Assembly (NCBI GenBank): GCA_905372565.1
Contig: CAJPPK010000033.1
Span: 1 to 18,440 of the forward strand
Source: an uncultured Porphyromonas sp.
GTDB taxonomy: Bacteria > Bacteroidota > Bacteroidia > Bacteroidales > Porphyromonadaceae
Direction of reading: 5' to 3'
DNA length: 18,440 bases
Shown here: positions 1-6,473 of the stretch, one piece after another
Layout: every line of letters begins with the position of its first letter
How positions within the stretch are numbered: the stretch's first letter is position 1
Notes under the pieces: generated by a model
The model's database searches: none
The model's input: only the letters and a program-made list of their open reading frames with translations
What the model was told of the DNA's origin: nothing
Position numbers and translations under genes: made by a program

Positions 1-322
1 GCCCCTTTTGTTGCCCTACCCCCTCCTCTCCCGTCGCTTCCCCTCTACCCACAGCCTGCCAAGCTAGTTATACCCCCTCAGCTTCGTGGGGCTTCCTGGC
101 TCCCTCCGTTCGCTTTAGCTAGGGAAGACCTCTAGCTTGGCAGACGGAGAGGCTAACCTTGCTCCCCACGAAGGCTAGCCTTTCCCTCGACAAAGCTATA
201 CCTCACCGACAAGCCTCCCACTTGCTCGGCAGGAGCCAAGCTACGAGGCCTTAAAACCAAGATCTAGGGATAAAGGGAGGATGGGGAGCGATCGTAGCTG
301 GCTAGCTATGACCCGAGTCGCA
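1..322. other. Gene-free region with interleaved inverted repeats
   Basis: No credible coding region is seen here; this is the 3' flank of the minus-strand porW gene. Two inverted repeats are visible. CTGCCAAGCTAG (56-67) is matched by CTAGCTTGGCAG (132-143), 12 of 12 bases. CTTCGTGGGG (82-91) is matched by CCCCACGAAG (164-173), 10 of 10. Their order is A-B-A'-B', so they cannot nest as simple hairpins; they would form alternative structures or a pseudoknot. A partial third copy of the first motif (GCCAAGCTA) lies near 235. I saw no match to the conserved cores of RNase P RNA or tmRNA. The stretch may be repetitive intergenic DNA or a structured 3' end for the porW transcript. Confidence 0.5.
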
Positions 323-3034
323 CTAAGGTCTAGGCGAAAGAGTATCGAGGTAACGGCGATAGGCTGGGAGCGTCTCGTCACTGAGGAGCGGAAGATTAGC
401 TGGCGCCATGGGAAGCCATAGGGTGCCCTGAGGTAAGGCTTCCTTCAGTTCATCAGATCGACGTGCTTGGGCAAGGAAATCCCGAAGGGCGCTGGCGGAA
501 ATGAAGCCCTTCATCCGAAATCCCTCCCAGTCCGTGAATCCATCGAGCGGACTTGTCTCCAGCGACCACTGGGTGAAGTGGGAGAAGACAAAGGTCATCA
601 GCGTGAAATACACCTCGTGGCGCACCCCTTGCCCCTTAGGATAGAGGAGTAGGAGCTCGGGGGTCTGTCCCTCGACGAAGGGCAGGAAGCTCAGACTATC
701 TACGGCGTGTGACTCCCCAAGCTCTACGGGTAGCTCACGAGAGGAGCGCTGGAGGGGAAGGCTTCGTAGAGGTCGTCCCTGCTCTAGGCCTGCGAGCAGA
801 GAGCCAACGTAGGGGGCGACTTCGCTCTCTGGTGCCTCTTGCTGGAGCTGACGCAGTCCCTCGATGAGGGTAGACCTCGCTTCGGTGCTCGGGAGAGTCA
901 GGAGCTTCAGCAGACGCACCTTGGGGCGCAGATCGGCAGGGAGCAGTGGCAGGTGATCCAGACTATCGAGCTGGCGTCGGCTCACGGCTAACTCCCCTTG
1001 CTGATAGGCCTCCCAAGCTAGACCATAGAGACGCTCGGGCTCCTGAGCCTGCTGACGTAGGGCTTGGGGATAGTCCGTCTGGCGCAAGAGTAAGCTAAGG
1101 GACGACTGGGGATAGGCTACGAGGTAGAGCTCCCGTAGGCTATCAGCCTCGGCGCGTAGACCACGTCGCAGCGCTAGGAAGAGTGCCTGCTGGAGCGCCT
1201 CTTCCCGCTGGCTAAAGGCAGGGAAGTCACGCAGGAGACGTGCATAGCTTCGCTCGGCATGATCGGGAAGCTCGAGCTTCTCCGAGAGGAGGTTCGCCTG
1301 CTGAAGGAGCGCCCGTGCGGTCTTCTCGGCGAGATCATGCTGGGCTTCGCTACCCAACGGAAGACTTTGGAGGTAGAAAGCTCGGGAGAGGGAGTCCGTT
1401 GATCGCTCCCCTACCGGCTCCGAGGTCGGGGATACCGTAGAGGGAACTTGGGGCGACGGTGCTCCGGAGTTAGCTAGGAGCGATCGGCGAGATCTATTCC
1501 AGTCGTCGGTCAGTGGGCGGTCTCCCCAGCGCTGGATAAAGCGCTTCCTCCCCTCGGCCACTAGATCAGGACGATCGAAGTAGAAGCCTGCCGTAGCCAA
1601 AGGAGCCTGCTGTACAGAAGACGAAGAGTTCGTCGGAGGTAAAGTTAGACCTAGTGAGCGGTGACGACGACGGGTCTGCTGAATAAGGCTGTCGATGTAG
1701 CGCAGTCGCTCTGCCTCTGGAAGCCGAACGAGCCACAGCAGACTATTCCCACGTCGCACCTCACGGGCGGGAGCCTCTAGGAGCGCAAGCCCAGGCAAGA
1801 GACTATCTAGGCGGGGACGCTGGGGTGTAGGGGGATGGAGCACAGAGCCAGCCTGCGTCATACGCTGATAGGCCTCGGGGTAACGATCGATGGCGAGGGC
1901 GAGCTCCCCAAGGGTCAGCTGTGCCTCTGCCCAAGCTGTCGTGTGCCGACGAGCCGAGTCGATGGCTCGCTGGAGGCTGGTTTCGGCTAGATCCGTCTGC
2001 CCTGAGCCGAGGAAGCTCTGCCCCAGCGCTAGGAAGATCTGATCTTGCTGTCCTCGATAGCGACGCATCTGGCCGAGACGGCGTAGCACCGACTGCGCAG
2101 AGCGACTATCCCCTCGTAGCTGGAGCGCACGTAGCCTACCTGCTAGCTCTAGGGCGGGCTCATCAGCCAGCTGAGAGGAGCGAAGGAAGGCTCCTTCGGC
2201 CTCCGAGCTTCGCCCGAGGCGTAGATAGATTTGCCCGAGGAGAAAATGTAGGCGAGCTCGCTGCTTCTTCTCCCTAGCTCGTACCGCAGCGTCCCTCAAG
2301 GCAGGCAGGGCGTCTTCCCAACGCCCCTCGGCGAGCTGTAGCTCTGCCGTCGTCGCCGAATAAAGATAGCTTCGTCGGAGGCGATCGGTCGCTCCTCCTT
2401 GGGGGAAAAGGCGAAGCAATTCCTCGGCTTCGCCAAGTCTCCCTAGGTGTATCAGGCTACGTACTGCCCAGAGACGAGCCTCTTCCCTCACCTCAAGCTC
2501 TGTGGCATAGCGCAGGAAGATACCTTCGGCCGTCAGCCGAGCTTCCTCGAGCTTCCCTGAATAGAAGAGCGCCCGAGCCGTGAGGAGCCAGGCATCGCTT
2601 AGAGCAGGATTATATTCCGTCTTCGCTTGGAGTGCCACCGCCTTAGGATGATGGCGCCATCCGGCCCTCTTCGCCGGCTTGCGCGTCATCGAATGCTCAG
2701 CGATCGCCTTACGTGTCTTAGCGAGCGTCCGAACGAAGGTCGCCCGCTCCTGCCTCTCCGCTAGGTCATCGACCAGCGGATCAAGCGGAAGCGGGCGAGT
2801 ATAGTCGTCCTGTATCGAGGAGAGAAGCCCTTCGTAGCCCTCGGCATAGGCTTCGTGTGCGTAGTAGAGGGTATTATAGCGGGTGATGAAGCCTTGCCAT
2901 AGACGACTCTGAGGTGTAGTCGTCTTGGGAGAACAAGAGGTGATGAGGAGAGGTAGGAGAAGCGCTAAGCCCCCCAAGAGCCCCCTTAGTCTCGTGCTGT
3001 GCTGGCAGGGCGCTTCACGAAGGAAGAGATCCAT
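323..3034 (-). CDS. porW: PorW/SprE-type TPR lipoprotein of the type IX secretion system
   Basis: A 903-residue protein with a lipoprotein signal: a hydrophobic stretch at about 19-31 ends in LITSC, with the lipidated cysteine at residue 34. The mature N-terminus contains the block YNTLYYAHEAYAEG followed by DDYTRPLPLDP, which I recognise as typical of SprE/PorW proteins. Most of the rest (roughly 140-720) is helical, with A/L/Y-rich TPR-like repeats, interrupted by a low-complexity Ser/Gln linker near 470. Length is close to SprE (about 870). In P. gingivalis and Flavobacterium this outer-membrane-associated lipoprotein is required for type IX secretion or gliding, and PorW is reported to link other T9SS parts. 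The ATG overlaps the upstream permease gene by 49 nt; a TTG at codon 20 would shorten the overlap and still leave a signal peptide. Family assignment is firm; the symbol rests on recall of the N-terminal block. Confidence 0.82.
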   Translation of the reverse strand: MDLFLREAPCQHSTRLRGLLGGLALLLPLLITSCSPKTTTPQSRLWQGFITRYNTLYYAHEAYAEGYEGLLSSIQDDYTRPLPLDPLVDDLAERQERATFVRTLAKTRKAIAEHSMTRKPAKRAGWRHHPKAVALQAKTEYNPALSDAWLLTARALFYSGKLEEARLTAEGIFLRYATELEVREEARLWAVRSLIHLGRLGEAEELLRLFPQGGATDRLRRSYLYSATTAELQLAEGRWEDALPALRDAAVRAREKKQRARLHFLLGQIYLRLGRSSEAEGAFLRSSQLADEPALELAGRLRALQLRGDSRSAQSVLRRLGQMRRYRGQQDQIFLALGQSFLGSGQTDLAETSLQRAIDSARRHTTAWAEAQLTLGELALAIDRYPEAYQRMTQAGSVLHPPTPQRPRLDSLLPGLALLEAPAREVRRGNSLLWLVRLPEAERLRYIDSLIQQTRRRHRSLGLTLPPTNSSSSVQQAPLATAGFYFDRPDLVAEGRKRFIQRWGDRPLTDDWNRSRRSLLANSGAPSPQVPSTVSPTSEPVGERSTDSLSRAFYLQSLPLGSEAQHDLAEKTARALLQQANLLSEKLELPDHAERSYARLLRDFPAFSQREEALQQALFLALRRGLRAEADSLRELYLVAYPQSSLSLLLRQTDYPQALRQQAQEPERLYGLAWEAYQQGELAVSRRQLDSLDHLPLLPADLRPKVRLLKLLTLPSTEARSTLIEGLRQLQQEAPESEVAPYVGSLLAGLEQGRPLRSLPLQRSSRELPVELGESHAVDSLSFLPFVEGQTPELLLLYPKGQGVRHEVYFTLMTFVFSHFTQWSLETSPLDGFTDWEGFRMKGFISASALRDFLAQARRSDELKEALPQGTLWLPMAPANLPLLSDETLPAYRRYLDTLSPRP

Positions 3035-3819
3035 TTACTCACCGCTAGGAAGAAGAAGAAGAGGAGCAGGATGATCAAGACCCCCGAGGGGACACTGATC
3101 CAGTAGTAGCTCAGCAGTAGTCCACCCACATTAGCCACCAAGGATAGGAGGATCGAGCTCACGAGGATCTTGCGGAAATCTGAGGTGAAGAGCCCCACGA
3201 TGGTCTGCGGGAGCGTCAGCAGAGAGAGCAGGAGCATGATCCCGACAGAGCGGATCGTCAGCACAAGGCTTACCGCTACCAGCACCAGCAGGAGTCGCTC
3301 CCAGAAGTTCACCCGTAGACCTCGCACCTGAGCGAAGTCCCTATCAAATGAGATATACAGGATCGGGCGATAGCAGAGGATAAAGAGTGCCGAGAGGACT
3401 AGCGCCAGCACACCGAGAGCCAGCAGGTCACTGGTCGTGACGAGGAGGATGTTCCCAAAGAGATAGGCAGGCAAGCTCGTCGTATAGCCAGGTGTCAGCG
3501 TCATGAAGAGTACACCGAGTGCCATCCCAAGCGCCCAGATTCCGGCGATAGCGGAGTCCTCTCTCACCCCTTCGGTACGGCTGAGCTTCCCGATAGAGAA
3601 GGCTGCTGCCACAGCAGCTACCGCCGCCGAGAGGATGGGGTTAATACCTAAATAGAGCCCCAGCCCAATCCCACCAAAGGAAGCATGGGTGATCCCCCCA
3701 CTGACGAAGACGATACGTCGCACCACGATATAGCTCCCCACGAGCCCACATATGACCGCTGTCAGGACAGAGGCTATGAGCGCATGCTGAAAGAACTGGA
3801 AAGAGAAGATCGATCCCAT
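2986..3819 (-). CDS. ABC-3 family metal (Zn/Mn/Fe) transporter permease
   Basis: A 277-residue, strongly hydrophobic protein with about 8 membrane segments, the usual size and pattern of the ZnuB/MntB/TroC permease family. The block SYIVVRRIVFVSGGITHASFGGIGLG near residues 30-55 is the hallmark N-terminal region of this family, and VRGLRVNFWERLL near 165-178 corresponds to the cytoplasmic coupling loop. It should form the membrane channel of a high-affinity divalent metal importer. Neither a matching ATPase nor a metal-binding protein gene is adjacent, so partners must be encoded elsewhere. It lies 26 nt downstream of the CCGxHxxCE membrane protein gene and overlaps porW by 49 nt, so the three are probably co-transcribed. 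Which metal it carries cannot be read from the sequence. Confidence 0.88.
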   Translation of the reverse strand: MGSIFSFQFFQHALIASVLTAVICGLVGSYIVVRRIVFVSGGITHASFGGIGLGLYLGINPILSAAVAAVAAAFSIGKLSRTEGVREDSAIAGIWALGMALGVLFMTLTPGYTTSLPAYLFGNILLVTTSDLLALGVLALVLSALFILCYRPILYISFDRDFAQVRGLRVNFWERLLLVLVAVSLVLTIRSVGIMLLLSLLTLPQTIVGLFTSDFRKILVSSILLSLVANVGGLLLSYYWISVPSGVLIILLLFFFFLAVSKWISSFVKRPASTARD

Positions 3820-3845
3820 CCGTCTGATGCCGTACCGAGAGCAAA

Positions 3846-4319
3846 TTAGACGACTGCAGGAGCTTCGTCGTGGCGACCAACGATAGCGTGGTAGTCACGA
3901 TTCTCCCCGACGAGGAGATAGAGCTCAGGACGTAAGGTTTCGGGAAAGTCGATCCCTCGAAGCTGAAGGCTACGCACCCAGCTAGGTACCTCTTCGATGT
4001 CGAGCGAGAGGAGGACGTCTCTAAACTCCTCGACATCCTCCTCGGTGTATGCTCCAGCAGGAGTACCTACAAAGCGATCAAGCTCTTCGTCCTCGAAATA
4101 CTCGATCTTTTGGCTTACGGCGGCTAGCAGGCTATCCTTCTCACACGTTAGGTGATTACCACAGCAGCCACCCGTAGGTAGCGGACGCTCTCGCTCCGGC
4201 TCGACATACTCACCACGAGCGATACGCCGAGCACGAGAGCGAGCCTGAAGATAGCTCACGAGAGCAGCCACGAGACCTAGTAGTCCGAGAGCGCAAACAA
4301 TGATGAGAATACTTGCCAT
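3846..4319 (-). CDS. Conserved membrane-anchored protein with CCGxHxxCE motif
   Basis: A 157-residue protein with one N-terminal membrane helix (about residues 3-24) followed by an arginine-rich stretch (28-46), predicting that the remainder faces the cytoplasm. Residues 51-62 read GCCGNHLTCEKD: Cys52, Cys53, His56 and Cys59 are spaced as a possible metal or Fe-S site. The rest is acidic (EYFEDEELD, TEEDVEEFRDVL). I recall similar short proteins in Bacteroidales sometimes labelled 'phospholipase'; nothing in this sequence supports a lipase (no GxSxG or HKD motif). It sits directly upstream of an ABC-3 metal permease and porW in the same direction. A role in metal handling is a guess from the motif and neighbour only. 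Confidence 0.75.
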   Translation of the reverse strand: MASILIIVCALGLLGLVAALVSYLQARSRARRIARGEYVEPERERPLPTGGCCGNHLTCEKDSLLAAVSQKIEYFEDEELDRFVGTPAGAYTEEDVEEFRDVLLSLDIEEVPSWVRSLQLRGIDFPETLRPELYLLVGENRDYHAIVGRHDEAPAVV

Positions 4320-4368
4320 GAGATAGGAAGATAATAGGATGATGAGATAAAAGAGGGCGAAGAGATAG

Positions 4369-4390
4369 TCCCCTTAGTGAAATAAGGGGA
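4369..4390 (-). terminator. Weak hairpin downstream of tadA
   Basis: TCCCCTTA (4369-4376) and TAAGGGGA (4383-4390) form an 8-bp stem with a 6-nt loop in the 111-nt gap between tadA and the CCGxHxxCE gene. On the minus strand no clear T-run follows, so it may be only a partial terminator or an mRNA-stability hairpin. I found no TAnnTTTG promoter on the minus strand in this gap, which leaves read-through from the proS cluster plausible. Confidence 0.4.
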
Positions 4391-4430
4391 AGAACTAAGG
4401 AAAGGTTCGTTTATGCTCGTAGATGATAGC

Positions 4431-4874
4431 TTAGCGACGAGAGGCGAAGAAGTCACGCATCAGCTGCGTCGCTTCGCCTTCTAATAGACCTCCAGCGATG
4501 AGGGTTTTGCGAGGGAAGAGCTCTGGAGCATAGCGCCGATAGCCATATTTCTCCTCACCTGCACCATAGATGATGGCACCAAGGCGAGCGTGAAAGAGAG
4601 CTCCAGCACACATGACACACGGCTCGATAGTCACGTAGAGCTGACAATCTGAGAGGAACTTTCCCCCAAGGTAGTCCGTAGCTGCCGTGATGGCCAGGAT
4701 CTCGGCATGTGCCGTCGGATCATGCAGGCGCTCCACTTGGTTATGCGCCCTGGCGATGACCTGCCCTTGACACACGATGACAGCCCCAATTGGCACCTCT
4801 CCTTCGTCGAAGGCGTCCTGAGCCTCCTCCAAAGCGAGGCGCATGAAGCGCTCTTCAGGGACAAAGCGATGCAT
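4431..4874 (-). CDS. tadA: tRNA-specific adenosine deaminase TadA
   Basis: A 147-residue cytidine/deoxycytidylate-deaminase-fold protein that should convert A34 to inosine in tRNA-Arg(ACG). The zinc site is complete: HAE at 56-58 (His56 ligand, Glu58 proton shuttle) and PCVMC at 85-89 (Cys86 and Cys89 ligands). Asn45 in the ARAHN block and the C-terminal helix ending DFFASRR also fit TadA, as does the length. An upstream in-frame ATG would add 11 residues but lie inside the preceding gene; I chose the ATG at 4874 because the preceding stop codon ends one base before it (TAG-G-ATG) and MHRFVPEERFMRLAL starts like other TadA proteins. It is the last gene of the tightly packed proS-queF-kinase-RHH-tadA run. 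Confidence 0.93.
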   Translation of the reverse strand: MHRFVPEERFMRLALEEAQDAFDEGEVPIGAVIVCQGQVIARAHNQVERLHDPTAHAEILAITAATDYLGGKFLSDCQLYVTIEPCVMCAGALFHARLGAIIYGAGEEKYGYRRYAPELFPRKTLIAGGLLEGEATQLMRDFFASRR

Positions 4875-4875
4875 C

Positions 4876-5097
4876 CTAGCGAGCCAGGTCAAAGAGATCG
4901 GGAGCATTACGCTCGCTCTCGATCAAGATATGCGAGATGACCAGCTCCCGAATCCAGCCCGTACGATCAGTGATATGATGCTCGGCACAGTGGTCACAGA
5001 TGGCCTTAAACTCCCGCTCATTGAGCGTCAGTCGAATGCTCTCCTTACGTGGGAGACGCTTCGATGTACCTCGACGAACTAGGAGACGCTTGGCCAT
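4876..5097 (-). CDS. Small ribbon-helix-helix-like protein
   Basis: A 73-residue basic protein beginning MAKRLLVRRG. After a basic N-terminal tail (RRGTSKRLPRKES) it has a short strand IRLTLNE followed by two predicted helices (REFKAICDHCAEHH and RTGWIRELVISHIL), the arrangement of ribbon-helix-helix DNA-binding proteins of the MobC/CopG type. The reading frame extends upstream to give 98 residues, but that start would lie well inside the lipid kinase gene; the ATG at 5097 leaves a 5-nt gap after the kinase stop. No nuclease, toxin or mobilisation gene is adjacent, so it is not evidently an antitoxin or plasmid function. Function unknown; a chromosomal transcription factor or nucleic-acid-binding accessory is possible. 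Confidence 0.72.
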   Translation of the reverse strand: MAKRLLVRRGTSKRLPRKESIRLTLNEREFKAICDHCAEHHITDRTGWIRELVISHILIESERNAPDLFDLAR

Positions 5098-5102
5098 AGG
5101 GC

Positions 5103-5981
5103 TTAGGCTGGGATAATGACGTGGAGAGACTGAGGGATGAGACGTACCTCGACACGCTCTCCTGCCTGACACGGCTCACCATCCAGGTGGATCACACCTG
5201 GGGAAGGACGCTCAATGATCAGCTCTCGAGCACGCTCAGTATGATAGTACTTGTTATTGGGGAGGCGTCCCAGCATCAGATCCCCGAGGACGAAGGCAGC
5301 TTCGATACTAGGGAAGGGGCGGATGAGGGCAAGATCCAGGAAGCCATCGGCTAGGTCAGCTTCGGGAGCGATATAGGCATTATTCCCATACTGGGTAGCG
5401 TTAGCCGCTACGAGGACAAAGGCCTCTGTGTCAAAGCTACGCCCTCCGTCCAGCGTGATATGGTAGTTCTCGGCTTGGAAACTTCGGTACTCCTCGATCA
5501 TCGTCCGGAAGTAAGTCACGGGACCTCGAGAAGAAGCCTCAGCAAACGCATGACTGACCGTAGCATCGAAGCCCATCCCGCAAGTACAGAAGAAGGGGCG
5601 TCCATCCATCGTACAGCTATCGATGCAGATCCGACGACCTGTGGAGAGCTGACGGATGGCCTCTTCGCTATTCATTGCGATACCAAGGCTACGGGCAAGA
5701 CCATTGCCTGAACCCTTGGGTACGATACCTAAGGCGGTGTTCGTCCCTAGGAGTGCTCGAGCGACTTCATTGACCGTCCCATCGCCTCCCACAGCGATCA
5801 CCTCCTCGAACCCCTCTTCGGCCGCACGACGAGCAAGCTCCTCAGCGTGCCCCGCAGCCTTGGTGTAGGTCAAGAAAAGCTCTCCATCAGCCGATGAATA
5901 CGCCTGCCCCAGCAGCTCAGGGATACTCTTCTTTGAGCCAGTACCTGAGATGGGATTGATGATCGCTAGATACTTTTTCAT
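5103..5981 (-). CDS. Diacylglycerol kinase / YegS-BmrU family lipid kinase
   Basis: A 292-residue protein of the DAGK catalytic family, of normal length. The N-terminal IINPISGTGSKK (7-18) is the nucleotide-binding start, GGDGT at 65-69 followed by VNEVA is the signature motif, and PKGSGNGLARSLG (88-100) matches the conserved GSxNDFAR-like block. The C-terminal half is the beta-rich domain, with DGFLDLALIRPFP and HLDGEPC. It should phosphorylate diacylglycerol or a related lipid at the inner membrane, feeding phospholipid turnover; in Bacteroidetes a sphingoid substrate is conceivable, but nothing here decides that. Its ATG overlaps the queF stop (ATGA), indicating translational coupling. Confidence 0.9.
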   Translation of the reverse strand: MKKYLAIINPISGTGSKKSIPELLGQAYSSADGELFLTYTKAAGHAEELARRAAEEGFEEVIAVGGDGTVNEVARALLGTNTALGIVPKGSGNGLARSLGIAMNSEEAIRQLSTGRRICIDSCTMDGRPFFCTCGMGFDATVSHAFAEASSRGPVTYFRTMIEEYRSFQAENYHITLDGGRSFDTEAFVLVAANATQYGNNAYIAPEADLADGFLDLALIRPFPSIEAAFVLGDLMLGRLPNNKYYHTERARELIIERPSPGVIHLDGEPCQAGERVEVRLIPQSLHVIIPA

Positions 5982-6451
5982 CGGATAGCGTGAGTGGCGA
6001 GACGATGCGCTGCTAGCTCTTCGTACTTCGTACCGGGACGACCGTAGTTAGCGAAGGGGAGAATACTAATCCCTCCACGTGGAGTGAAGTCACCGATGAC
6101 CTCAATGTAACGAGGATCCATCAGCTTAATCAGATCCTTCATGATGATATTGATACAGTCCTCATGGAAGGCTCCGTGATTACGGAAGCTGAAGAGGTAG
6201 AGCTTCAAGCTCTTGCTCTCGACCATCCGTACATCGGGGATATAATTGATGTAGATCGTCGCATAGTCTGGCTGTGCCGTGATCGGGCAGAGGCTCGTAA
6301 ACTCGGGACAATGGAAGCGCACCCAGTAGTCATTCTCCTGATGCTTGTTAGTGAATGTCTCGAGGACTTCGGGAGCATAGTCCTGGCTATAGACCGTAGT
6401 CTTGGAGCCTAGGAGGGAGAGTTCGTTCTCTCCATCTCGGATACTTGCCAT
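5978..6451 (-). CDS. queF: NADPH-dependent 7-cyano-7-deazaguanine (preQ0) reductase QueF
   Basis: A 157-residue, single-domain (short-type) QueF that reduces preQ0 to preQ1 on the way to queuosine at the wobble position of GUN-anticodon tRNAs. The catalytic cysteine is Cys55 in FTSLCPITAQPD, with Asp62 as its partner. The QueF signature ESKSLKLYLFSFR lies at 78-90, and the substrate-binding FHED is at 95-98. The gene starts 22 nt after the proS stop and overlaps the lipid kinase start by 4 nt, so it is very probably in one transcript with proS. No other queuosine genes (queC, queD, queE, tgt, queA) are in the window. Confidence 0.95.
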   Translation of the reverse strand: MASIRDGENELSLLGSKTTVYSQDYAPEVLETFTNKHQENDYWVRFHCPEFTSLCPITAQPDYATIYINYIPDVRMVESKSLKLYLFSFRNHGAFHEDCINIIMKDLIKLMDPRYIEVIGDFTPRGGISILPFANYGRPGTKYEELAAHRLATHAIR

Positions 6452-6473
6452 ATATAATGCAGGGGATTACGGG

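Noticed and set aside
1921..2277. 118-codon plus-strand reading frame within porW
   Set aside because: It is antisense to the TPR region, Ala/Arg-rich, and has no promoter or domain support.
3641..4036. 131-codon minus-strand reading frame between the permease and the CCGxHxxCE gene
   Set aside because: It overlaps two better-supported genes in another frame and has no recognisable domain.
4875..4907. Longer tadA start giving 158 residues
   Set aside because: It would overlap the preceding gene; the ATG at 4874 follows that gene's stop by one base and fits the family start.
5098..5172. Longer start for the RHH-like gene giving 98 residues
   Set aside because: The extra part lies inside the lipid kinase gene and is low-complexity; the ATG at 5097 gives a compact basic protein with a 5-nt gap.
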